Positions 1 through 9,806 of a DNA stretch of 64,000 nt are shown here, piece after piece; position 1 is the first letter of the stretch, and every line of letters begins with the position of its first letter. The stretch is from Chaetoderma sp. LZ-2023a (Eukaryota > Mollusca > Caudofoveata > Chaetodermatida > Chaetodermatidae): the NCBI GenBank assembly GCA_034401795.1, contig CM067369.1, positions 93,809,712-93,873,711 of the forward strand. Reading direction: 5' to 3'. Below the pieces are notes generated by a model. The model was not told the origin of the DNA. It did not search any database and was given only the letters and a program-made list of their open reading frames with translations. A program made the position numbers and the translations under genes.

Positions 1-2
1 AC

Positions 3-128
3 GGGCGCGATAGTGACAGCGGTAGCGACAGCGAAAACGAAAAACCCGGACCGGCGAAGAAACGAAAACCGGGAACTCAAAATTACAGACCAGAGTTGAG
101 AGTACAGCCGACTCTGGCCGTGTTTGAA
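3..128 (+). CDS. Upstream exon of hAT-type transposase (partial, 5' end outside window)
   Basis: An open frame enters from the window edge and runs to about 128, where TAA follows. It encodes an acidic, serine-rich stretch (DSDSGSDSENE), a basic nuclear-localisation-like patch (PAKKRKPG) and NYRPELRVQPTLAVFEG. This fits the N-terminus of a hAT transposase just ahead of its BED-like zinc finger, which continues in the exon at 1083. GT dinucleotides at 129 and 132 are candidate donors. The junction is ambiguous: GAAG|GTTTGT would create a stop with the downstream frame, while GGTTT|GTAATA joined to GTGAG|TAAAC keeps it open. The link to the downstream exon is inferred from position, strand and composition. 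Confidence 0.5.
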
Positions 129-1082
129 GGTTTGTAATAAAAAAAATTTTTATTTCAATACTGATAAAGATTTCAAGATACCCGCTGCTAGTAATGGTTG
201 TATTGTTGACTTTTTCGTTTTGTTCGCAAGGTCGGTAATTGGGCAAATTTGTATTTTTGAAAACTTCACAGTTAGAGCTAATCATATATGTGAAAAGTTT
301 TCAAAAATAAATTTTTCGCTTGTAAGAGCGTATTTTCTTAAACCCTTGTCTACTTTGATCACTAAATGGTTCAAATACATTACAGTAAACCAGTGAAATT
401 TATAGCTCACTTGTCAGGTTATATGACGAGATTGTTGTTGGTTAATGATCAGTCATAGGGCCCTCGTGAAGAACTGATATTTGAGTGAAATTCAATTCCA
501 AAGTACATAATTCTAAAATGTTCCGGTGGATAATGACGCACCAATTTAAAGGAAGGCCCTCCCAATCTCACTATTTCAGTTTTTGGCAGTTAAGATCTGT
601 TGGTGGGAGGGGGGGGGGGGCGGGGGTTGAAGGGAGGGGGCTATGTGAAGTTATTGGTAGTGGGCTGGGGTGTGGTGGCATAAAATTAGGGGACTTGAGG
701 GTGTGTGGACAATGGCTTTGCTTAGCAATAAGGGACGGGGTGTGGTGTGGTTGCTGTTGGTTATTAATGACAGCATCAGAATTGTAAAAGCAAGAAACAA
801 GAGATCTGTTGAATATATTAAAAATATATAGTTGACATGAAGTGGGTGCTTTTTGTTGACTTACTTTCAAAAATATTTAATAGATTGTGTTGACTCGCTT
901 ATAATAAGGCATTGTATGGTGAGGGTGGGTGAGGACTCAATGTGAAATTTTCAGATTCATTGCATTAACAACTGTTAGAGGGAGGTGTGATACTACCACA
1001 AAACAATTTTTTCTTGAAAATTCAATATTTTATACATAAATAAAATCTATATCTAATTAACAATTAGTATTTTTAATTCCAG
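129..1082. other. Putative intron of the hAT gene
   Basis: AT-rich DNA with no convincing coding frame. It contains a G-rich run at about 600-660 that could form a G-quadruplex. It ends in a T-rich tract and TTCCAG, directly ahead of the long open exon. No other feature seen. Confidence 0.4.
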
Positions 1083-3488
1083 GTGAGTAAACTCGCAACC
1101 ACCTCAGCATTTTGTGACATCTGCCGATGTGATTTCTCAATTGGGCATGGTGGAAGGGATGATTGCCAACGTCACATAAATACAAAGAAACACCAGTCGT
1201 ATGCTAAGTGCAAATCCCAAACAGCTTCCATTGCAACTGTGTTTGGTAGTCCCACAACTGATCACGACTTAGACATTATTCGGGCTGAAACTCTATTCAC
1301 GGGATTCATAGTTGAGCATAGCCTTCCAATTGCAGTGGCTGATCATGCCTCGCGGTTATTTCCGAAGATGTTTCCGGACTCTAAAATTGCAACCAAATAT
1401 AGCTGTGCACGGACAAAGACATCAGCTATCATCACAGCCACTGCTAAGGAGACCATGATCACAATCGCTGGAAAGATATCTACATCTGCATTCTCGATCG
1501 CAACGGATGGCAGCAATGACATGGGTGAATGTAACTTATATCCAATTGTTGTTCGCTATTTCGATAATGAATTGGGCAAAGTTGTTTCTGTACTGTTATC
1601 ATTACCTGCATGTCACAAGGCATCGACAGGTGAAAACATATTTAATCTGCTTGATGAAGAGTTACATAAAAAGAGCGTGTCATGGGAAAACTGTATTTGT
1701 TTCGGATGTGATAATGCCAGTGTAATGACCGGTATCTATAAAGGTGTTGCTGCTTTTGTGAAGAAAAAACAGGCTTCAGTATATATTCAAGGCTGTGCGT
1801 GTCACTTGATTCATATTGCAGCCGGAAATGCTGCTCACAATTTGCCTATTTCTGTGGAAGATTTGCTAATTGACATTTTCTACTTTCTTGAAAAGAGTTC
1901 CAAGAGGCATCAGGAGCTTCGACAGTGTCAACAGGCATTGGGTGTACCTCTCCATAAAGTGTTAAAACATGTCAGTACACGATGGCTCTCATTGGAAACC
2001 TGTGTTTCCCGTCTTCTGGAGCAATGGCCAGCCCTGCATGCATATTTTACCAGGTCACAGAGTGGTGGTAGTACTAAGTCTATTGTGTCATCCAGCCATT
2101 CCAGTAATTCGGGTAGCCAGCCTAGGGCAAAGTCTAGCAGTGCTGATGCAGAGAAAATTCAAAGAAATTCCAGTAGTACTAGTAGCCACAGTGTTAGCAA
2201 ATCTAGTAGTACAGTAACAGCTACTAGCAGTTCCCGTACAGTTCCGTCAAAACACAGCAGTGCAAAAACAACCAGCCATTCAAAATTAGATAACATGCAA
2301 AAGAAGTCTAGTAGTAGTCACAGTGTTAGCAAATCTAGTAGTACATCAGTTTCAGCTACTAGCAGTTCCCGTACAGTTCCATCAAAACACAGCAGTGCAA
2401 AAACAACCAGCCATTCAAAATTAGATAACATGCAAAAGAAGTCTAGTAGTAGTCACAGTGTTAGCAAATCTAGTAGTACATCAGTTTCAGCTACTAGCAG
2501 TTCCCGTACAGTTCCATCAAAACACAGCAGTGCAAAAACAATTAGCTTTGCTCAAGGAAAGAAGACAAGAAATGAAAGAGTTAGGAAACTTATGACAGAC
2601 AAAAGAACGGAATTGTATTGTCATTTTCTCAAGGCAACCATTCCTGTGTTCAACTCCATTAACCTTCTTCTTCAAAGGGATGCCCCCTGCATCCACATAA
2701 TGAAAGAACAATTGTTAGAGCTACTAACAGAGTTGTTTGTGCGGTTTGTAAAACCATCAGCTATTGCGCAGGCAGACACTATTCTAACTGTTGCATTTAT
2801 GGACAAGAAGCGACAGAAAGATGATGATGACATTGTTATTGGGTCTAGCACCAGGCAGTATATTGCTGAGAATTTGAAATCAAAAACATTGTCACCAGAT
2901 TCTGTTAATGAGTTCTTCCAGTCTGTGAGGAAGTATTTTGTCACAGCTTGCAGCTACATCCTAAAGCGGTTTCCTCTATCGGATCCATTACTGGATAATG
3001 CTCAGGTTGCTAATGTATCCAAGCGCTTGGATGTTAAATACACACAATTACAGTACTTTGTCAGTAGGTTTCCTTGCTTATCAAAACTTAGTAGTAATGA
3101 CTCTGACAGGTTAGAGATGGAGTTTTCTAAATATCAAGTTGATAACCTGTCCTCAGAAATAAGAAGTGCAGAGAGAGTAGATGTTCAGTGGCACATGATT
3201 GGTAATATCAAGGATGCTGAGGGTAGGTGTAAGTTTAAAATACTTAGTTCCATAATGAAGGCTATATTGGTCATCCCTCATAGCAATGCTGACAGTGAGA
3301 GAATATTCAGTATCGTGCGAAAAAACAAAACTGAATTCCGGCCAAATCTTTCAACCGCTATGCTAGAAGCTCTACTAGTTGAAAAGTCGAAGTTTATTGC
3401 TGAAGATTCCTGCTGTTTTAAGCAAGTACTGTCCAGGGAGATGCTTAAAAAAGCCAAAAGCGCAGCATACCAGCAGCTGAAACAATAA
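1083..3488 (+). CDS. hAT-family transposase, main exon, intact frame
   Basis: An 801-codon open frame that starts with GTG straight after TTCCAG, so it is better read as an exon than as an ORF with its own start. Near the N-terminus is a BED/C2H2-like zinc finger (CDIC...H...H, about residues 11-37). The middle has the RNase-H-like transposase fold signatures of hAT proteins: SIATDGSNDM (first catalytic Asp region, about residue 140), CFGCDNASVMTG, and the CxxH-type CACHLIHIAAGNAAH. The C-terminus has the hAT dimerisation signature NADSERIFSIVRKNKTEFRP, then a leucine-rich tail. A serine-rich insert with three tandem 44-45-residue units sits between the catalytic core and the C-terminal half. 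It could be an active transposon gene or a domesticated one; no terminal inverted repeats were found. It lies on the same strand as, and upstream of, the EDRF1 exons, possibly inside an EDRF1 intron. Confidence 0.8.
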   Translation: MSKLATTSAFCDICRCDFSIGHGGRDDCQRHINTKKHQSYAKCKSQTASIATVFGSPTTDHDLDIIRAETLFTGFIVEHSLPIAVADHASRLFPKMFPDSKIATKYSCARTKTSAIITATAKETMITIAGKISTSAFSIATDGSNDMGECNLYPIVVRYFDNELGKVVSVLLSLPACHKASTGENIFNLLDEELHKKSVSWENCICFGCDNASVMTGIYKGVAAFVKKKQASVYIQGCACHLIHIAAGNAAHNLPISVEDLLIDIFYFLEKSSKRHQELRQCQQALGVPLHKVLKHVSTRWLSLETCVSRLLEQWPALHAYFTRSQSGGSTKSIVSSSHSSNSGSQPRAKSSSADAEKIQRNSSSTSSHSVSKSSSTVTATSSSRTVPSKHSSAKTTSHSKLDNMQKKSSSSHSVSKSSSTSVSATSSSRTVPSKHSSAKTTSHSKLDNMQKKSSSSHSVSKSSSTSVSATSSSRTVPSKHSSAKTISFAQGKKTRNERVRKLMTDKRTELYCHFLKATIPVFNSINLLLQRDAPCIHIMKEQLLELLTELFVRFVKPSAIAQADTILTVAFMDKKRQKDDDDIVIGSSTRQYIAENLKSKTLSPDSVNEFFQSVRKYFVTACSYILKRFPLSDPLLDNAQVANVSKRLDVKYTQLQYFVSRFPCLSKLSSNDSDRLEMEFSKYQVDNLSSEIRSAERVDVQWHMIGNIKDAEGRCKFKILSSIMKAILVIPHSNADSERIFSIVRKNKTEFRPNLSTAMLEALLVEKSKFIAEDSCCFKQVLSREMLKKAKSAAYQQLKQ
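2187..2541 (+). repeat. Three in-frame tandem repeats in the hAT gene
   Basis: Near-identical units begin at 2187, 2319 and 2454, spaced 132 and 135 nt, so the frame is kept. Each encodes SHSVSKSSST, then SSSRTVPSKHSSAKT and SKLDNMQKKSSS. The third unit is cut short. The first unit lacks one codon relative to the others. The high identity suggests recent slippage or unequal exchange. Confidence 0.9.
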
Positions 3489-3835
3489 TTAACACTTACT
3501 GAGTTACTGATGTGCATCTTGTGCCATCCATTCATTGACTTTTATTAGATTAAGGCATGCGAGGATACGCTACATCATCGCTGTATGGTTTACTCACTTA
3601 CTCACTAATTTTGTGCTAGAATATAACAATCTACCTTCTTGAGATAGGACTCAGATTTTGTGATTTTGATTTGTGTTGGAATACCCAAGAATGTCCTGTG
3701 TGCAAATCCCAAACAGACAAAGACAGGTGAGTTGAGCACAGGATGTTTATAGTATAGATATTTGCAAATCATGTACCATTACATGCATATTTTTCCAAAC
3801 AGGCTCATAAAGAATCCAGCTTGAAGTAATCGTGT

Positions 3836-3906
3836 ATATTTCCTTGAATCAAATGATAGTAGAGACTATTATATAGTCTCTACTCTGATTTGTTTCAAGG
3901 AAATAT
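3836..3906. repeat. Short hairpin
   Basis: Arms ATATTTCCTTGAATCAAA and its near-complement flank an inner self-complementary AGTAGAGACTAT...ATAGTCTCTACT. Looks like a miniature foldback element. Confidence 0.7.
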
Positions 3907-4015
3907 CTGGTCTGATATCTCACACAACTCAAGTAGGATTTTTCATAACCTTGTTTGGAATGATTAATTGAAATCTCTCAATTAAAACAGACAAGATTCA
4001 ATATTCAAAGTAATG

Positions 4016-4128
4016 TTCTGTTGATTATTTTGAAATTAATTTGACTGGAAGATGCTGCTGCCTAAGGCAGCAACTGCCTAAGCCAGCAACACCTTCCACT
4101 CAAATCAATATCAAAATAGTCAACAGCT
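4016..4128. repeat. Foldback MITE, family P1
   Basis: Imperfect palindrome with the P1 core: GTTGA.TATTTTGAAA, then AATTTGACTG, a GCTGCTGCC / GGCAGCAAC centre, and the complementary arm. P1 recurs in at least twelve places in this window. Confidence 0.7.
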
Positions 4129-4370
4129 TATTTGTATAGTAGCCTTGGAATTCAGATTTTCAGATACAGGTACAAACTACATAAAAAAATGTATAATACA
4201 GCAACAACTTCTAATCCAATCAAATATAGTTACGTAGTTATGATTCTTGTAACACTGAATGTCAGAATGATGGTACATTCAATATTGAATTACAAGTCAC
4301 AAGTCATGAAAAAGATATGGAAAATTAAACCTTTGAACACGTATCTCAATTTCAAGACAATACAACTAAG

Positions 4371-4465
4371 CTGTTGAATATTTTGACATTAATTTGACTG
4401 TAGCTGTTTATGCTTTAGGCAGCAACAGCTTCCAGTCAAATTAATTTCAAATTTCTCAACATATT
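4371..4465. repeat. Foldback MITE, family P1
   Basis: Palindrome CTGTTGAATATTTTGA...TAATTTGACTG / CAGTCAAATTAATTTCAA...CTCAAC around GGCAGCAACAGC. Confidence 0.7.
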
Positions 4466-4671
4466 GTTTATTAAAATTGCAAGTGATGTTTCATGAGCTG
4501 CATGACTGAAAATGTTATCAGCTTGTTGCTCAAGATTGAAGACACTGTCCTGAACAATACCATGGCAGTGTGATGGAACCTTTTAAGTTTTCAATCATGC
4601 AGATGGAATTGCTACATGTAGTGTAATGTTTATCGTTGTCTGTGACCAGTTATCATTTGGATCTGTATACG

Positions 4672-4780
4672 TTATGCTTCAGAATCATTCAATTCCCATT
4701 AAAACAAAAATTTGGGACATGGTATTATACCATGTCCCAAAATTTTTTTGTAATGGGAATTGAATGATTCTGAAGTATAA
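4672..4780. repeat. Near-perfect long hairpin
   Basis: Arms of about 50 nt (TTATGCTTCAGAATCATTCA and its complement ending GAATGATTCTGAAGTATAA) meet at GGTATTATACC. Only a few mismatches separate the arms, so this is likely a young foldback insertion. No relation to P1 is visible. Confidence 0.8.
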
Positions 4781-5214
4781 AATATGTCTGCAGAAAGATA
4801 GAATTTGAGTGCCAGAATGGGCCTAGAATGCACCATAGAGCATCAAAATCAAAAAATGTTATGGGGCCCTATGTGGGCCCCAGACCCCCAGCCTTAACCC
4901 TTTCGCTTCGCGCTCGTTCGTTACACTCGCTTTGCACTCGTCGTTCCGCTTTGTTACTCTTCCGCATTGTTCAGGGTTGGCATCTCTGCGGGTGGGGATG
5001 TAAAGGGTGGTGATATGTTGACCTACTCATGGAGATGGCTCTTGTCTGTCATGGTTGCAACATCCTGAAATATCTGAAATACTTCACGTGTTAGCTGATG
5101 TCACAATCAAAATGATGATCATATACTCTATCACAAGAATCAAAAAGTATATATTGTTAACAGGCTGGCACAAAGTGTACAAATTGTATGTCTTGATGAA
5201 TTTACATTTTAATA

Positions 5215-5312
5215 AACATTCTGTTGACTATTTTGAATCTAATTTGACTGGGAGCTGTTGCTGCCCCCCCCCCCCCCCCTCAAATTAGTTTCAAAATATT
5301 CAGACATCATAC
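5215..5312. repeat. Foldback MITE, family P1, poly-C centre
   Basis: The left arm (CTGTTGACTATTTTGAATCT) and right arm (CAAATTAGTTTCAAAATATT) of P1 are kept. The central GGCAGCAAC is replaced by a run of about 17 C. Confidence 0.65.
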
Positions 5313-5537
5313 CTGTATAGTTACCTTGAAATTTAGATTTTGAGAAGTCCAGTTTCAAAGTTTCAAATCAATTCAAACACTCATAAAAATTTGGCCAGAC
5401 CTTAACAATGTAGCTAAAAATGGCAGTGCATAGCGAGAAAATCATCTCTATTGTCTTGTTATTGTTATTTTAAATACTTTTACTTGATAGAACATTAAGA
5501 CGCTACTAAAGGTACCATACAGTAATACACATGTCAG

Positions 5538-5616
5538 TATGATGGTTCACCGTGTGGGAAAAACACTGCTTCTCGACGATTTTGATCTGCATAAGCATTT
5601 ACTTCGACAGGAGCAG
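5538..5616 (+). CDS. EDRF1: EDRF1 homologue, exon a
   Basis: Exon between ATGTCAG and GTAAGT. It begins in phase 2 and ends in phase 0, with 26 full codons including MVHRVGKTLLLDDFDLHKHL. This matches the vertebrate EDRF1 segment around VHRIGRTLLLDELDI, as I recall that protein. EDRF1 is a large protein linked in vertebrates to erythroid differentiation, with TPR-like repeats in its C-terminal half; its biochemical role is not settled and its role in invertebrates is unknown. The entry phase requires an upstream exon, not seen in the window. Recognition rests on the chain of ten exons, which keep EDRF1 order and phase, more than on this exon alone. Confidence 0.85.
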
Positions 5617-5839
5617 GTAAGTGTGATATATAAACACCTCAAAATAAGTAAGTTCACCCCTGAATATGGGCTAATGTTTTCTAAGAGATATTTGTTTCTC
5701 AAAGGTCATCAGTTTGACTATGCGACCAATCAGAGAAAATATTGTCCCATACATTGTGCTATACCCGAATGCGCATGCGCTAAATCAATATTGGTCCTTT
5801 TAAAAAATTGCAAGACAGAATAAAGTATAGAAATTTTAT

Positions 5840-6035
5840 CCAGTAAAAATAAAATCATGACAGTTAGGCATTTTAGGGTGCAGAATACAGAATTTATTCA
5901 GTAGCATTAAAATCATTACAGTTAGAGTGCAGATCAGAATTTATTCAGTAGCGATAAAATCATGACAGGGCACAGAATTCAGAATTTATTCAGTAGTAAT
6001 CAAATCATAATGGTTAGAGTGCAGAATACAGAATT
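5840..6035. repeat. Short tandem array, about 47-60 bp unit
   Basis: CAGAATTTATTCAGTAG plus a variable AATCAT..AC(A)GTTAG.GTGCAGA segment recurs about three and a half times with substitutions and small indels. Confidence 0.65.
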
Positions 6036-7014
6036 AAGGAATGTATCCGGTAATTTCAGCGTAGCGTTACACTCGTATTAAGTTGCACAATTAAAGGAAA
6101 GAACCAGTGAACTAACATATGCTCTTGAATGATAGATTTATATTATAATCAACTTATAGCCACCAGTAAAAAACTGAAATAAAATCAGAATAATTTGAAA
6201 AAGCAGCTAAATACCATTTATGTCACTCTGGTGGGAACCTATAAGTGACGCAGCTGGTCCTATGCGCTCTGATGTACACAGAGCGGATAAATAATATCCC
6301 CATACAGCCAGTCATATAATCTCAGTTATATTCGCCTTAAGCTGATTAACCACTAGTTTCTACAGGTAAAGTACTGTCTAATTTTAAAACAATTGGCCTC
6401 AAGCCATTCTTTCCAGTGACAGGATATACTTTCAGTCACACAAACTTGAAAATATTCAGTAGGTATCATGTTGCGACCCTGGAAACCAGCAGTGTTTTTA
6501 AAAATCATTTTGACCGATACTTGTTGCTTCCACCAGAAAAAGTGATAAATGATTTCAAAAGGTCAATAGTGAATCAACAGTAGCGAGTTAATTGCTCTAC
6601 ATCGACGCCTATAGAGAATACTATTCATACCACTTAGGAAACTATATTCCGTTTTGCTTTTGTTATATTCGCTTACTCGGTGTACCTGCACACACAGTTG
6701 ACACACCGCGGATTATGAAGCACCAGCGACATCACTAATTGGTTCCAAGTTAAGTGCTTCTAGATCTAGTAAGTGCTTTTTCTCAAATAATCCTGATTCA
6801 TTTCAATTTTTTACCGGTTGTACATGTGCATGTAGTTTATTTAATATAGTATGAAATTACCAATAAATATCATTTGTTATTTCCCTTTTCCCTTCCTTTA
6901 AGACAGGCTACTGATGCATGTATCCAGTCTGATCACCCCCACCCCAAATGTCGTGGTACCACTTCACGGCATCATTTTTGCATGGTATTGATGAGGCGAC
7001 AACAGCACCACCTG

Positions 7015-7530
7015 TCCACCACCCAGTCAAATTAGTTTCAAAATATTCAAGGGCTTACCTGTATAGTTTTCTCAAAATTGATAGTCAGCGAGTTCAGGGA
7101 TCAATCGATCCCAACACGGGCGGTTGGAGCTAAGCTAAAGATGGGCGGGGCATAGCTAAAACCGGATTCCTCCATTTGAACCAACCATAGCTAGAAGGAC
7201 CATATAGTGGTGGACATATATATAAGCAGAAAATAAATGGGCCTATTTTTTGGCTGTCATCTTGGATTTAAAAAATATATATCCAGGAAATTGTTTACCA
7301 ACTCTAGATATAATAATGTAGTCAATATAATTTTAATATTTTTAGGTAATGGAGAAATCCAGTTTTAGCTATTCCACACCCATCTTTAGCTAAGCTCCAC
7401 CCACGCTTCACCCGTGTTGGGATCGATCGATCCCTAAACTACCTGACTATTAATTTCCAGAAAACTGTACAGATAAGCTGTTGAAACATGCAACGCCCAG
7501 TCAAATTTGTTTCAAAATATTCAACAGCAT
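7015..7530. repeat. Composite P1 MITE with long inverted arms
   Basis: Left arm: CAAATTAGTTTCAAAATATT, then GGGATCAATCGATCCCAACA and AGATGGGCGGGGCATAGCTA. Right arm from about 7366 carries the complement in reverse order (TAGCTATTCC...CACCCATCTTTAGCT, GTTGGGATCGATCGATCCC, AATTTCCAGAAAACT, GTTGAAACATG). The spacer is about 200 bp. This shows the P1 palindrome is the inner part of a longer element. Confidence 0.7.
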
Positions 7531-7739
7531 GTTTATTAAATAGTAAAGACAATACTAATTTGTAAAACAATGCTTACTCCATCATCAATTATGTATTCGT
7601 GATGAACTTTGTTTCATCATTCATGACGTAGCTGATTATGACATCAGCATACATGCCACATAGTTGAGTATAACGTCATATGATTGACTGAAAAACTGGA
7701 ATCTTCCATTGTTTCATTTGTAAATATTTCTCTCCTCAG

Positions 7740-7802
7740 AGTAACTGGGAATGGTTGGGAAAGTTTTACCATGAGACTGTGCTGCGGAATATGGAAGACA
7801 AG
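7740..7802 (+). CDS. EDRF1: EDRF1 homologue, exon b
   Basis: Sixty-three nt between CTCCTCAG and GTAATC, phase 0 on both sides, encoding 21 residues starting SNWEWLGKFYHETVL. It corresponds to the EDRF1 segment with TGDWTWLKEFYQRL and follows exon a with no missing residues. The W.WL..FY pattern is the shared core. Confidence 0.85.
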
Positions 7803-8261
7803 GTAATCATGAGAATTTGTTCATTAAACTGTGTTAATCTTATTGACTGTAATACTTAGTCGAGTATTTTCAACTTAATATTACTGGAAGGTGTTTGTTC
7901 CTAAAGCAGCAAGTGTACCTAGTTAAATTCCTTTGTGAAACAAACTAAACGGGTCCACCTGTATCACATGTTCAGAATTTGGGATTCATGTCCATGTGGA
8001 TTAAGCCCTATGACGATGGAACATATCTTGCAAGAGTTTGGACTTAGCATAATGATCTTAGGCGACACACATGTCCTGTATATACCAGCACAGAGCGCTT
8101 TGAAAACTGATTTGGGTGAGGTCTATTGCTGCATATCCCAGTCAAATTAGTTTCAGATTTTGATCCAAGCACAGATCAGCATCAGAAATAGGAGAACCCG
8201 AGACCAGTTTCCAAGATTACAATTTAATAATTGGAACTAATTTGGCTAAATTTTTATACTC

Positions 8262-9060
8262 CCGCGGAAAGGGGGGTCGTATTATGTGATGGCGCTCGCC
8301 GTCCGTCCATGCATCCATCCATCTGTCTGATTCTTGTCCTGAGCACATCTCGAAGAGTTTTGAACCTACACTCACAAATTTTTTTCCAGCAGATATATTA
8401 CCTATAGACGAAGTGTCATGATTTCGATTCGGTAAAATCCTCCCATATTCGCTAGAGTTATCTCCCTTGAAAGCTTACAATTTTCTTGTCCGGGACAGAT
8501 CTCGAAGAGTTTTGAACCTACACTCGCAATTTCTAAAAATGTGTTATGTATAGGTGAAGTGTCATGATTTCGGTTCGGCAGGATCTGCTCATATTCACCA
8601 GAGTTATCTGACTTGAAAGATTCAAATTCGTCAAAATTGTCTTGTCCAGGCCAAATCTCGAAGCATTTTGAACCCACACTCACAAATTTTTTTCCAAAAG
8701 ATGTGGTACATATAGCCGAAGTGTCATGATTTTGTTTTGGCATGATCCGCCCATATTCGCGGGAGTCATGATCCAAATCTTGAAGAGTTTTGAACCCACA
8801 CACATTTTTTTTCAAAAGATGTGGTACGTATAGCCTAAGTGTCATGATTTTTTATTGGCATGACACGCCCATATTCGCGTGAGTCATGATTTCTTTTCGG
8901 CAAAATCCTCATATTTGCGGGCGTTATCTCCCTTGAATGATTAAAATGCGTCAATATTTTCTTGTCCCGGTCCAGATCTCGAAGAGTTTTGAACCTACAG
9001 TGCACTCACAATTTTTTGTTAAGCAGATGTTTTAGGGATAGATGAATTGTCATTTATAAA
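8262..9060. repeat. Divergent tandem array, about 130-190 bp unit
   Basis: Starts with ACTCCCGCGGAAAGGGGGG and a GTCCGTCC motif, then repeats ATCTCGAAGAGTTTTGAACC, a T-rich run, GAAGTGTCATGATTTCG and TTATCTCCCTTGAA about five times. Unit length varies. Repeats of this kind are common in mollusc genomes in my experience. Confidence 0.7.
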
Positions 9061-9806
9061 AAACAAACTTCACATTTAACATTTCTCAAACAAGTCTGCG
9101 TGCGTATGTTGAGTTTCACTAAAACTCTTGTTATATATTGTATGTATGATTACTGTATTCTGCGGTTGTAGTAGTAGTAGAAACATCCTACAAATGCAAT
9201 CAGTCCTTCTTCGCTTTTGCCTACTGTGTCTTCTCCTCAGGCTTTGTATTTGCTGTCTCCCAGTAGGGCGAATTCGAAGGCTCTGTGGTGGTGTGTCCCC
9301 TGGCATCCTTAGCACATGGCCAAATATTGACCATCTTTACTGGGCGACTTTTACGGTCAGCGACGATGTCTTACACATCTTGTATAGTGCATCATTGAAA
9401 ATTATGCTGTCTGGCCATCGGTGTCCAGTATTAGGAATATCAGTATATTGTATACTTACTTTAAAAGGAAAAATCTTTTATGCAGAAATTTGATTGTATA
9501 CAGAAAATATTTATTCAGACCAATGTTTCCAAGACATTTTCACATAGCGTCAGCCACCTTTGTGTTATATGGGTGCATCATAGGGTAAAGATATGTCATA
9601 TATAAAAAATAGTTCAACGTGACTGTTTTACAGTTTACTGAACCTCATACAAAGTGCTTCTCCAGGCTATAGTCTCAACAGCTTTTCATGCATACACTAA
9701 TCTAACTTACTGGATGGATGCATCTTGTACTACATCTGTGTCATTGCAGTCAATTCAATTCACCATTCCAATTTATCCATCCATCATATGACATCAGAAT
9801 CAACCA

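Larger units (their letters stand above)
3489..5537. other. Non-coding interval between the hAT gene and EDRF1 exon a
   Basis: No supported exon. It holds two hairpin repeats (3836, 4672), three copies of the GTTGAATATTTTGAAAC foldback family (4016, 4371, 5215) and a poly-C run near 5263. The EDRF1 exon preceding exon a was not found here, so it probably lies upstream of the window. Confidence 0.5.
5617..7739. other. EDRF1 intron a-b
   Basis: Opens with the GTAAGT donor and ends in a pyrimidine tract plus CTCCTCAG. Holds a short tandem array (5840-6035) and a composite P1 element (7015-7530). The rest, including 6036-7014, shows nothing recognisable. Confidence 0.7.

Noticed and set aside
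3-128. First exon read as the 5' part of EDRF1
   Set aside because: Its acidic plus KKRK composition and YRPEL motif fit the N-terminus of the hAT transposase better, and it does not match the EDRF1 N-terminus as I recall it.
8402-8845. 147-codon minus-strand frame
   Set aside because: Falls inside the divergent tandem array and repeats with it.
9128-9493. 121-codon frame, cysteine- and leucine-rich
   Set aside because: Low complexity, no family resemblance, sits at the edge of a repeat array; most likely chance.
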